NCBI RefSeq assembly: GCF_030645195.1
Contig: NZ_JAUSLW010000198.1
Location: forward strand, 62,001-126,000
DNA from: Phenylobacterium sp.
GTDB lineage: Bacteria > Pseudomonadota > Alphaproteobacteria > Caulobacterales > Caulobacteraceae
Direction: 5' to 3'
Length of the DNA stretch: 64,000 nt
The position numbers were made by a program, and so were the translations under genes. Below, piece after piece: positions 36,863 through 45,571 of this stretch. How positions within the stretch are numbered: position 1 is the stretch's first letter; every line of letters starts with the position of its first letter. The notes beneath the pieces are model-generated. The model was not told where the DNA came from. It ran no database searches and worked only from the letters and a program-made list of their open reading frames with translations.

Positions 36863-38103
36863 TGACTGCTCCCACCTGCCGCTTCTGCCGTGCGCCGCTG
36901 ACCCAGGACTTCATCGACCTGGGAAGCCAGCCCCTGGCCAACAGCTATCTGACCAAGGCCCAGCTTGAGGCAGGGACCGAGAAGTCCTATCCGCTGCACA
37001 CCCGCGTCTGCGGCAGTTGCTTCCTGGTCCAGGCCGACGACCCGGTGGCGGCCGACGACATCTTCGACGAGGGCTACGCCTATTTCTCCGCCTATTCCGC
37101 CAGCTGGGTGGCCCACGCCAAGCGTTACGCGGAAGCCATGGCCAAGCGATTTGGCCTGGGGCCCCAGTCCCTGGTGGTGGAGGTGGCCTCCAACGACGGC
37201 TACCTGCTGCAGCACTTCAAGGCCATGGGCATTCCGGTCCTGGGGATCGAGCCGACGGCCAACACCGCCGAGGTGGCGGTCCGCGAGCGCGGCATCCCCA
37301 CCGAGGTCTCGTTCTTCAACGACGCCACCGGCCGCGCCCTGAAGGCGCGCGGGATCGCCGCCGACCTGATGGCCGGCAACAACGTGCTGGCCCACGTGCC
37401 CGACATCGGCGACTTCGTGGCCGGCTTCCAGCACGTGCTGAAGCCGCAGGGGGTGCTGACCTTCGAGTTCCCGCACCTGCTCAACCTCATCGAGCTGGTG
37501 CAGTTCGACACCATCTATCACGAGCACTATTCCTACCTGTCCCTGCTGGCGGTGGAGCGGGTGCTGCGGGCCAACGGCCTGCGTCCCTTCGACGTGGAGC
37601 TGCTGCCGACCCACGGCGGGTCGCTGCGGCTGTTCTGCGCCCATGAGGCGTCCAGCCATCAGGAGACCCAGGGCTTGAGGGACCTGCGCGCCCGCGAGCA
37701 GGCCGCGAACCTGGACAAGCTGTCGGGCTATCAGGGCTTCACCGCCCGGGCCGAGGCGGTGCGCGCCGACTTCCTGGCCTTCCTGGCCAAGGCGAAGGCG
37801 CAGGGCAAGCGGGTGGCGGCCTATGGCGCCGCGGCCAAGGGCAACACCTTCCTGAACTATGCGGGCGTGGGGACCGACGACATCGTGGCGGTGTTCGACG
37901 CCAATCCGCACAAGCAGGATCACTATATGCCGGGCAGCCACATCCCGATCTACGCGCCGGCCAAGGTGGACGAGATCAAGCCGGACTACCTGCTGATCCT
38001 GCCCTGGAACCTGAAGGACGAGATCACGGGCCAACTGGCCCACATCGCCGACTGGGGCGGCCGCTTCGTCACCGCCTCGCCGGAGACGAAGGTCATCAGC
38101 TGA
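36862..38103 (+). CDS. C-methyltransferase (NDP-hexose C-methyltransferase-like)
   Basis: Cys-rich N-terminus 'CRFCRAPLTQDFIDLGSQPLANSYL...CGSCFLVQ', SAM motif 'VVEVASNDGYLLQHF', 'DTIYHEHYSYLSL'. Confidence 0.9.
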   Translation: MTAPTCRFCRAPLTQDFIDLGSQPLANSYLTKAQLEAGTEKSYPLHTRVCGSCFLVQADDPVAADDIFDEGYAYFSAYSASWVAHAKRYAEAMAKRFGLGPQSLVVEVASNDGYLLQHFKAMGIPVLGIEPTANTAEVAVRERGIPTEVSFFNDATGRALKARGIAADLMAGNNVLAHVPDIGDFVAGFQHVLKPQGVLTFEFPHLLNLIELVQFDTIYHEHYSYLSLLAVERVLRANGLRPFDVELLPTHGGSLRLFCAHEASSHQETQGLRDLRAREQAANLDKLSGYQGFTARAEAVRADFLAFLAKAKAQGKRVAAYGAAAKGNTFLNYAGVGTDDIVAVFDANPHKQDHYMPGSHIPIYAPAKVDEIKPDYLLILPWNLKDEITGQLAHIADWGGRFVTASPETKVIS

Positions 38104-38633
38104 TGCGGTTTTCGGGCACGGCCATCGACGGGGTGACGGTGGTGGATCTCGAACCGTCCACGGACGAGCGCGGGTCCTTCGCCCGGCTGCACTGCCCCGA
38201 CGAATTCGCCGCGGCGGGTCATCCCTTCGTTCCGGCCCAGACCAGCCTGTCGCGCAACACCGCCGCCTTCACCCTGCGCGGCCTGCACTACGAGGCGCCG
38301 CCCCGGGCCGAGGTGAAGCTGGTGCGGGCGACGCGTGGGCGGATCTTCGACGTGGCCGTGGACCTGCGCCCCGACAGTCCCACCTATCTGAAATGGACCG
38401 GAGCCGAGCTCTCGGCCGACAATGGCCGGGCCCTGCTGATCGGGGCCGGCATGGCCCACGGCTTCATCACCCTGGAGGCCGAGACCGACGTCCTCTACCA
38501 GATCGACCGCATGTTCGAGCCCGGCCACGGCCGCGGCGTCCGCTGGAACGACCCGGCCTTCGGTATCGACTGGCCGGCCCAGCCCGTGGTGATCTCGCAG
38601 CGCGACGCCGCCTATCCCGACCACGGAGCCTAG
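38103..38633 (+). CDS. dTDP-4-dehydrorhamnose 3,5-epimerase family protein
   Basis: 'TLRGLHYEAPPRAEVKLVRATRGRIFDVAVDLRPDSPTYLKW', 'GMAHGFITLEAETDVLYQ'. Confidence 0.92.
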   Translation: MRFSGTAIDGVTVVDLEPSTDERGSFARLHCPDEFAAAGHPFVPAQTSLSRNTAAFTLRGLHYEAPPRAEVKLVRATRGRIFDVAVDLRPDSPTYLKWTGAELSADNGRALLIGAGMAHGFITLEAETDVLYQIDRMFEPGHGRGVRWNDPAFGIDWPAQPVVISQRDAAYPDHGA

Positions 38634-38635
38634 GG

Positions 38636-39580
38636 ATGGCCAGGATCCTGCTCACCGGGGCGACCTCCTTCACCGGGGTCTGGATCGCCCAGGCCCTGAA
38701 CGAGGCCGGGCACCAGGTGATCGCCCCCCTGAAGCGCGCGCAGGGCGACTATGCCGGCCTGCGCCTGGACCGGGTCGCGCGGCTCAAGGCCGTCGCCGAG
38801 GTGACCTTCGAGACGCCTTTCGGGTCCCCGGCCTTCCTCGACCTGCTGAAGACGGCGGGGCCATTGGACATCCTGGCTCACCACGCCGCCGACATCCCCG
38901 GCTACCGCAACGCCGACTATGACGTGGCCGCCGGCGTGACCCGCAATCTGGGCGGCGCGGGACCGGTGTTCGAGGCCGCCGCCAAGGCGGGCGTGCGCGG
39001 GATCATCGCCACGGGCACCGGCTTCGAAGACGCCGCGGGCGGCCTGGCGGTCTCGCCCTACGGCCTGTCGAAGAAGCTCACCAATGACGGCTTCCGCCAC
39101 CTGGCCCTGTGGCGGGGCCTGGCCTTCGGCCGCTTCATGATCAACGGCCCCTTCGGCCCGCTGGAGGAGGGGCGGCTGGTCTGGTCCCTGTTCCAGGCCT
39201 GGTTCGCGGGCAAGGCCGGCGTGGTTCGAACCCCGGACTATGTGCGCGACAATATCCCCGTGGTCCTGCTGGCGCGGGCCTATGCCGAGCTGGTCGCCGA
39301 GATGCTGCAGACCCCGAAGCTGGACCGGGTCTGCCGGCCGGCGGGCTATGTCGGCGCCCAGGGCGACTTCGCCCTGCGGGTGGCCGGCGAGGCCAGCGTC
39401 CGGCTCGGGCGCGAGTGTGCGGTGGAGCGCCTGGCCCAGACCGACTTCCCCGAACCCTATCTGGTGGCCAACACCGAGCCGACCCTCACCCGGCCCTGGG
39501 ACGAGACCGGGTTCTGGGACGCCTATGTCGACTACTACCGCGAGGTCGAGGCCCGGGGCCTGCTCACCGCGCTGGCTTAG
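38636..39580 (+). CDS. NAD-dependent epimerase/dehydratase family (sugar reductase/epimerase candidate)
   Basis: 'MARILLTGATSFTGVWIAQALNEAGHQV'; 'SPYGLSKKLTNDGF' (YxxxK). Confidence 0.82.
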   Translation: MARILLTGATSFTGVWIAQALNEAGHQVIAPLKRAQGDYAGLRLDRVARLKAVAEVTFETPFGSPAFLDLLKTAGPLDILAHHAADIPGYRNADYDVAAGVTRNLGGAGPVFEAAAKAGVRGIIATGTGFEDAAGGLAVSPYGLSKKLTNDGFRHLALWRGLAFGRFMINGPFGPLEEGRLVWSLFQAWFAGKAGVVRTPDYVRDNIPVVLLARAYAELVAEMLQTPKLDRVCRPAGYVGAQGDFALRVAGEASVRLGRECAVERLAQTDFPEPYLVANTEPTLTRPWDETGFWDAYVDYYREVEARGLLTALA

Positions 39581-41862
39581 GCCTTGCCCGTGACGGCCTT
39601 CTCGATGAGGTCGAAGAAGTCGTGGGCGAACTGGGTGGTCTGGCCGATGGGGCTGTTTCGCATCCGCTCGCGCAGGCCGGCCCGCAGCTCGATGATGCGG
39701 TCGGGATTCTCCGCCAGGGTCACCGCCGCGGCGATATAGCCGTCGACGTCGCGGGCGCAGAGCTCGGGCAGGTCGCCGTTCATCAGGCTGGAATAGCTGA
39801 GCCGCTCGAACAGGGTCTCGCCCACCAGGGTGACCACCGGCGTCCCCATCCAGAGGCTCTCGCAGGTGGTGGTGCCGCCCGTCTGGGGGAAGGTGTCCAG
39901 GGAGATGTCCATTTCGTTGTAGAAGGGCAGGTGGGCGCCGCGGACGGCCTCGAACCGCAGGCGGTCGGCGCTGACGCCTTCCTCCGCGAAGATCGCCAAG
40001 AGGTTCTCGCGGAAGCTCTCCGAGCCGCCCTCCGGCCGCACGAACATGAACTTCGAATTGGGGACCCTGGCGAGAATCTTGGCCCACGTCCGCACCAGGT
40101 CGCGGCTGTACTTGTAGGGATTGTTGGCCGTGCCGAAGGTGACGTAGCCGTTGCGCGCCACCGGGGCCGGGTTCTGCACCGCCACACGCTCGTTGAAGGC
40201 GCCGGCCGACAGGGCGAACCAGCCGTGCGGCAGGACCAGGGGCTTTTCGATCAGCAGGCCGTCGTGCTCGGGCAGCATGAAGGGATCGACGATGAGGTAG
40301 TCGATGGCCTTCAGGCCCGCCGAGTGAGGATAGCCCAGCCAGCTCGCCTGCAGGGGCGCCGGCTTGTAGGCCATCACCGTGAGCTTGTTCATGTGGGTCG
40401 AGCCCCCCAGCTCGATCAGCATGTCCAGCTGGTCGTCGGCGATCAGCTGGGCGGCGTCGCGGTCTCCGATGTCGGGGTTCCAGCGGAAGCCCTCCACCAT
40501 CCCGGCGATCCGCTTCTGGGTCGGGTCTTCCTGGCCCGTATAGTAGGAGTAGCAATAGACCTCGAACCGCGCCCGATCGTAGTGCTCGAACAGCGGCAGG
40601 GAGAAATAGGCCACCGGGTGCGCCCGCAGGTCCGAGGACATGAAGCCCACGCGGATCTTGCCGTTGGGCTGGCGCGGGGCCGGGTGGGTGATCGGGCGGC
40701 GGGCCACGGCGGTCTCGATCAGTTCGCCCCATATGCGGTGCTGATGCAGGAGCTCCCGGCGGTCTTCGGGCGTGCGCACGCGGGCCAGGTGGGAGAGCAG
40801 GGCGGTGTGGCGGCCGTTTGAGGCCCACAGCCGGCCCAGGTGCTGGAAGTCCCCCAGGGCGTCGGCGGCGTCGTAGTCGGCGACCCGGACGAAGATGTCG
40901 CTGGCCACCTTCACCGGCCCCGCGCCGTCGCCCGCCTTGCCGATCACCGGCTTCAGAAGCTGGTAGGCGCGCTCAAGGTGCTGCGCCTCGTCGCCGTGCC
41001 GCGTCCGGGAATAGCTCTCGGCCAGGGCCATCTGGAACTCGGCGTTGTCCGGTTCCAGCTCGTGGGCCTTCTCCAGGTAGGCGTTGGTCCGCACCCGGTC
41101 GAAGTCGGCCAGAGTCATGCCGAGCTGGTAGTGGATCCAGCCCTGGTCCCCCAGCTCGGTCAGCAGGCTGAGGAGATAGTCCTCGGAATCCTTGTTGCGG
41201 CCGGCGCGGCGCAGCATCACGGCCTTGGCCTCGCGCATGCGGTGGCTGTCGACGAGCGCCGCCACGGCCCGGTCGAGGACCGGCAGGGTCTCGGCCGCGC
41301 TCTTCACATCGGCGGTCAGTGAGGTCAGGTCCAGCCAGGCGTCGACATAGTCGGGCTTGAGCTTGACCGCGAGGTTGAAGCGCATCTCGGCCTTTTCCAG
41401 GTCGCCGGCGTTCCAGAAGGCGCGGCCGAGGGAGCGCTGGTGCTCGGCGTTGGTGGGGCCCTGGCGGAGGATGCGGGTGAAGACCTCGATCGCCGCCGGA
41501 CCGTTCTTCATGTCGTTGAAGATGTTCCCGCGATTGATGTGGGCGGTCATGCTCTTGGGATTGAGCTTCACCGCGCGATCCAGGGCCTTCAGGGCCTCGG
41601 GGTAGCGGTTCAGGCGCCGCAGGGCGACGCCCAGGATGTTCCACAGGTCGTAGTCGCGGGGATAGCGGCTGGTGGCGATCTCGGCCCAGTGCTGGGCCTG
41701 GTCGTAGAGCTTCTGGCGGATGAGCAGGGCCGTGAAGTTCTGATAGACCCGCACCGGGGCGTCGGGTTCGCGGGTCAGTTCCTCGGCGGTGAGGCGGATG
41801 CCTTCGTCCCGGTTCCCGGCCTTGAGGGCGGCTTCGGCCTGGGCGAACCGTTCCATTGACAT
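39577..41862 (-). CDS. TPR-containing O-GlcNAc-transferase/SPINDLY-family (GT41-like) glycosyltransferase
   Basis: 761 aa; N-terminal TPRs ('PEALKALDRAVKLNPKSMTAHINRGNIFNDM'); 'IRVGFMSSDLRAHPVAYFSLPLFEHYDRARFEVYCYSYYTG', 'DMLIELGGSTHMNKLTVMAYKPAPLQASWLGYPHSAGL'. Confidence 0.92.
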   Translation of the reverse strand: MSMERFAQAEAALKAGNRDEGIRLTAEELTREPDAPVRVYQNFTALLIRQKLYDQAQHWAEIATSRYPRDYDLWNILGVALRRLNRYPEALKALDRAVKLNPKSMTAHINRGNIFNDMKNGPAAIEVFTRILRQGPTNAEHQRSLGRAFWNAGDLEKAEMRFNLAVKLKPDYVDAWLDLTSLTADVKSAAETLPVLDRAVAALVDSHRMREAKAVMLRRAGRNKDSEDYLLSLLTELGDQGWIHYQLGMTLADFDRVRTNAYLEKAHELEPDNAEFQMALAESYSRTRHGDEAQHLERAYQLLKPVIGKAGDGAGPVKVASDIFVRVADYDAADALGDFQHLGRLWASNGRHTALLSHLARVRTPEDRRELLHQHRIWGELIETAVARRPITHPAPRQPNGKIRVGFMSSDLRAHPVAYFSLPLFEHYDRARFEVYCYSYYTGQEDPTQKRIAGMVEGFRWNPDIGDRDAAQLIADDQLDMLIELGGSTHMNKLTVMAYKPAPLQASWLGYPHSAGLKAIDYLIVDPFMLPEHDGLLIEKPLVLPHGWFALSAGAFNERVAVQNPAPVARNGYVTFGTANNPYKYSRDLVRTWAKILARVPNSKFMFVRPEGGSESFRENLLAIFAEEGVSADRLRFEAVRGAHLPFYNEMDISLDTFPQTGGTTTCESLWMGTPVVTLVGETLFERLSYSSLMNGDLPELCARDVDGYIAAAVTLAENPDRIIELRAGLRERMRNSPIGQTTQFAHDFFDLIEKAVTGKA

Positions 41863-42006
41863 CGCGGCGTCCTGTCACGCGTGAGGGCTCGGGAATCCGA
41901 GGCGCCTTCGGCCGCGATTGGGGGTTGTGGTGTGCGGGCTCGTCGTCGCGCCCGCGGTTGGCGGTAATCTAGAGTGCGACGGTCGCGGCGCCAACCGGTC
42001 AGCGGC

Positions 42007-42287
42007 TCAGCCGGGCTTTCCGCTGAATCGCCATTTCAGGGCCAGGATCGCCGCCGACAGCGCCAGGCAGACGATGTTGGAGGCGGCCACCGGCCGCTCT
42101 CGATCAGGACGCCGTAGGCCGTCCACAGAATAAAGCCGGTGACGGTCACCACGTACATCCGCAGGGAGACCGAGGCGGCGTCCTTCTCCCGCCAGATCTC
42201 GGCGATCTGGGGCACGAAGCTGGCCATCGAGCAGAGGGCCGCCAGGGTTCCCACGAGATCGGTGAGCGACAGGTGGGGGATGGTCAT
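42007..42287 (-). pseudogene. SemiSWEET-family sugar transporter gene, frameshifted
   Basis: N-terminal part in one frame (MTIPHLSLTDLVGTLAALCSMASFVPQIAEIWREKDAASVSLRMYVVTVTGFILWTAYGVLIE), C-terminal part (RPVAASNIVCLALSAAILALKWRFSGKPG) in another; switch near 42091-42100. Confidence 0.75.
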
Positions 42288-42411
42288 GGCGCGGGTCCTC
42301 GTCAGCGCCGCGGCAATCGGTCACGCAAGTTGAGTTGCGACGCCGGCGGGCCGGCGTGCCGAAGTCACGCATGGATCGAGATCCTTGGGTTTGGGGCTCG
42401 GGCTACTCGGG

Positions 42412-43869
42412 TTAGAAGGCCAGTTGCGAGCGCAGGTTGAGGGCGCGGTAGTCCTGGCCGATGGCCAGGCCGGCGGTGTTCTTCCGGTCCACACTGACGT
42501 TGTAGTAGTCGAGCATGAACTTGACGGCGGGGTTGGGGAACCAGTTCACTCCGACCGTCCAGATGTGCTGCTGGCCACCGCGCACACGGTCGGCGGCGAC
42601 GAGGCTGTTCTCCGCATAGTTGAGGTCGATGGTGGAGTAGCGGGCGGCCAGCTCCCAGGCGCCCCATTGGCCGTTGGCCGGGTCGAAGGGCTTGTCGACG
42701 CTGGGCGCGTCGAAGGCCGCGGTGGTGATGTTGTACTTGCGCCGTTCGCCGGTCAGGACCCAGCCGCCCTCGACGTACCAGCCTTTGAAGCTTGGGTCCG
42801 AGGCGCCGGCCGCCGGGTTGCGGCGGTCGACGGAGATGTCGAAGTACTCGCCCTGGACGAACAGGTTCTGCGTCTGGGCGGCCAGTTCAAGGCCATAGGC
42901 CTGAGCGCCCCTGGCGTCGATCTGGCCGGTGTCGATCAGCCGCGTGCCGTCGACCCGCAGTTCGGGACGTTCGCGCAGTTGCAGGGTGTAGCGGGTGGCG
43001 GCCGCCGCGCCCAGGTCGGTGGGCTGGGCCACGATGCTGGCGTTGGCGCCCACATGCACCAGCCAGTCGAAGCCATGGAGCGGCGTGCCGGCGAGGCGCA
43101 GGGCGTAGCCCTGCTGCTCGTCGAAGATCGGGGCGTTGAAGGCCGTGGCGCCGGAGTTCAGGCTCTGGACCAGGGGCCCGGTGGCGATGGCCGAGGCGAA
43201 CCAGTGGTCGCCGTTACCGATCACGCCCGCGCCGATGCGGGTGTCGCCGCCGGCCAGGCCGCGAGCGATGTCGGCGGCGGCCGGACGCTCGGGGAACAGC
43301 GCCCCGTTGGTCGACGCCGCGTCCTCGAGGCCGAGCGGCGGGGCGAAGGCTCCGACCCGGAACCGCAGGGGCTTGAGGCCCGAATACTGGAGCCACAATT
43401 CCTGCACCCGGCCGGAGTCCTCCGCGCCGCTGCCGCCGAAGTCGAAGAGGATGTTGTAGTCGAAATTGCCGAACACCTTGCCGTCGACCCCGATGCGGGC
43501 GCGGCGGAAGTTGGCGCCGCCGGACAGGTCGCGGACGGTGACGGCGGCCGGCAGGCGGTCCTCCTGGTCGTACTTGGCGGTGTCGAGCTGCATCACCCCG
43601 TGCAGGGTGGCCGAGAAGCGGCCGTTGGAGGTGGCGATGGTCGGCTTGCCGCCCGCGATGGTGGCCGAGGTGGTGGTGGCGTCGGTGCGCAGGGCCGCGA
43701 TGCTGGCCCCCGTCGAGACCTTCAGGTCGGCGATCTGGGCCTGGAGCAGGGCGAGCTGCGCCTCAAGCGCCGCGATCTTGGCGTCGGTCGCCGGATCGGC
43801 CGCGGCCAGCCCGGGCCACGCCAGGAAGAGGCCCGCGACCCCCGCCAGCAGTTTCGATTTCCAAGCCAT
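42412..43869 (-). CDS. OprO/OprP-family phosphate-selective porin-like
   Basis: Signal peptide 'MAWKSKLLAGVAGLFLAWPGLAAA', coiled segment, then beta-barrel-like 'LHGVMQLDTAKYDQEDR...'; C-terminal Phe; beside pho/pst genes. Confidence 0.85.
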   Translation of the reverse strand: MAWKSKLLAGVAGLFLAWPGLAAADPATDAKIAALEAQLALLQAQIADLKVSTGASIAALRTDATTTSATIAGGKPTIATSNGRFSATLHGVMQLDTAKYDQEDRLPAAVTVRDLSGGANFRRARIGVDGKVFGNFDYNILFDFGGSGAEDSGRVQELWLQYSGLKPLRFRVGAFAPPLGLEDAASTNGALFPERPAAADIARGLAGGDTRIGAGVIGNGDHWFASAIATGPLVQSLNSGATAFNAPIFDEQQGYALRLAGTPLHGFDWLVHVGANASIVAQPTDLGAAAATRYTLQLRERPELRVDGTRLIDTGQIDARGAQAYGLELAAQTQNLFVQGEYFDISVDRRNPAAGASDPSFKGWYVEGGWVLTGERRKYNITTAAFDAPSVDKPFDPANGQWGAWELAARYSTIDLNYAENSLVAADRVRGGQQHIWTVGVNWFPNPAVKFMLDYYNVSVDRKNTAGLAIGQDYRALNLRSQLAF

Positions 43870-44002
43870 TTGGCCTCTAGCCCCTCGATTGTTGGAGTTT
43901 CCAAAACTCAGGTCCGTAAAGACCCGGCAAATCCCATTGGATAAATAGAGATTGATTTGAAGTGGCCGCAGATTTCCTGACAGGGCCGCCAAGCTTGGGC
44001 GG

Positions 44003-44020
44003 TTGTCATGTCGGTGTCAT
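44003..44020 (+). promoter_or_regulatory. Candidate Pho box upstream of phoR
   Basis: TTGTCATGTCGGTGTCAT: two TGTCAT half-sites with 11-bp periodicity, ~45 bp upstream of the inferred phoR start. Confidence 0.65.
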
Positions 44021-44063
44021 AAGTCTGGAGTCTGCTCGGATATTGCAGTTTCGGAGATTCGCC

Positions 44064-45479
44064 TTGTCGCAGACGCCGCCGCGCCGATGGCTCCGGCTCT
44101 CGGGCCCGGCGCTGATCGCCGGCGGTCTGGGTGTCCTGGCCTTGCTGGTGGTCTCCGCGGGAAGGGGCGATCAGAGCGACGCCGCGGCCTGGATGGCCCT
44201 GATCGTGGCGATCCTGGTCCTGGCGGTCGCTTGGCGGGCCGGGCAGCTCGCGCAGGACGCGACCCAGGCGCCGCAGGTTCCGGCCCGGCCGCCCCACGAG
44301 AACGCGCCGCCCTATGTCAGCATCATCAACGCCCTGCCCGACCCGGTGCTGGTGATCGCAGCGCATGAACCCGATGACCTCACGGGGCGGCGTTTCGTGG
44401 TGGTCAATCAAGCCGCCCGCGACCTGCTGAGGATCCAGCACGACGCTGGCCTCCTGGTTACGGCGATTCGCGATCCCCAGGTGCTGGAGGCGGTGGACGA
44501 GGCCCTGTTCGGGGGTCTCGACAGCCAGGCGGTCTATGAGCCCGGCGGGGCCCAGGCTCGGGTGCTGAAGGCCTTCGCCAAGCCGCTCGGCCAGGCGCCC
44601 GACGGCTCCCGCCTGGCCCTTCTGGTGTTGCGCGACGAGACCGACATCCGGCGGGCCGAGCAAACCCGCGCCGACTTCCTGGCCAACGCCAGCCACGAGC
44701 TGCGCACGCCACTCGCCTCCCTCAGCGGCTTCATCGAGACCCTGCGCGGCCATGCCCGCACCGACGAGGGCGCACGGGAGAAGTTCCTGACCATCATGCA
44801 GACCCAAGCCGAGCGGATGGCGCGCCTGATCGACGATCTGCTCTCGCTTTCCCGCATCGAGCTCAACGAGCACATCGCCCCCCAGGGCGAGACCGACCTG
44901 ACCTTGGCGGTGATGGATGTGGTCGACGCCCTGGGGCCCCTGGCCCGCGAGCGCGGCGTGACCTTGGCGCCCTGCCTGCCGCCCCGGGGCGAGGTGGTGG
45001 TGGCCGGGGACCGCGACCAGATCGTCCAGGTGGTGCAGAACCTGGTGGACAATGCGCTGAAGTACTCGCCCAAGGGCGGGGCCGTGACCATCGTCCTGCA
45101 GTCGGCCCTGACGGCCGACGCCGCCGCGGCGCCCCTGCGGCCCCAAGCCGCGCGGCTGTCCCTGCTGACCCCGGATCATGGGCATGATCTCTATGCCGCT
45201 TTGCGGGTGTCCGACTCCGGGGTTGGCCTCAAGCGTGAACATTTGCCGCGGCTGACCGAGCGGTTCTATCGTGTCGAGGGCCAGAAGAGCGGTGAGCGGT
45301 CCGGCACCGGCCTGGGCCTGGCCATCGTCAAGCACATCATGAACCGTCACCGCGGCGGCCTGGCGGTGGAAAGCGTCGAGGGGGAGGGGACGACCTTCAG
45401 CGCCTATTTCCCGCTTTCGGCGGCCGCCTTGGCCATGCCGGAGCCACCCATCGAAGACGTTGTTACAAAACCGTCGTAG
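44064..45479 (+). CDS. phoR: Phosphate regulon sensor histidine kinase PhoR-like
   Basis: TTG start inferred; 'NASHELRTPLASLSGFIETLRGHA', 'VVQNLVDNALKYSPKGG', 'GTGLGLAIVKHIMNRHRGGL'; adjacent to pst/phoB. Confidence 0.92.
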   Translation: MSQTPPRRWLRLSGPALIAGGLGVLALLVVSAGRGDQSDAAAWMALIVAILVLAVAWRAGQLAQDATQAPQVPARPPHENAPPYVSIINALPDPVLVIAAHEPDDLTGRRFVVVNQAARDLLRIQHDAGLLVTAIRDPQVLEAVDEALFGGLDSQAVYEPGGAQARVLKAFAKPLGQAPDGSRLALLVLRDETDIRRAEQTRADFLANASHELRTPLASLSGFIETLRGHARTDEGAREKFLTIMQTQAERMARLIDDLLSLSRIELNEHIAPQGETDLTLAVMDVVDALGPLARERGVTLAPCLPPRGEVVVAGDRDQIVQVVQNLVDNALKYSPKGGAVTIVLQSALTADAAAAPLRPQAARLSLLTPDHGHDLYAALRVSDSGVGLKREHLPRLTERFYRVEGQKSGERSGTGLGLAIVKHIMNRHRGGLAVESVEGEGTTFSAYFPLSAAALAMPEPPIEDVVTKPS

Positions 45480-45493
45480 AAGTGTCGTAAGCC
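45461..45493 (+). promoter_or_regulatory. Degenerate triple Pho-unit array across the phoR stop, upstream of pstC
   Basis: Three consecutive 11-mers TGTTACAAAAC / CGTCGTAGAAG / TGTCGTAAGCC. Confidence 0.45.
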
Positions 45494-45571
45494 GACAGCA
45501 TTGCGCGGGCAGGTTCCGCGCGGCGTCAGGCGGACCACCGTCGGGCAAGTTGTTCTGGCTCTGGAGCCCCG

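Noticed and set aside
39109-40821. 570-aa plus-strand ORF antisense to the SPINDLY-type glycosyltransferase
   Set aside because: Spans the 3' end of the epimerase in a wrong frame and the antisense strand of a clear TPR/GT41 gene
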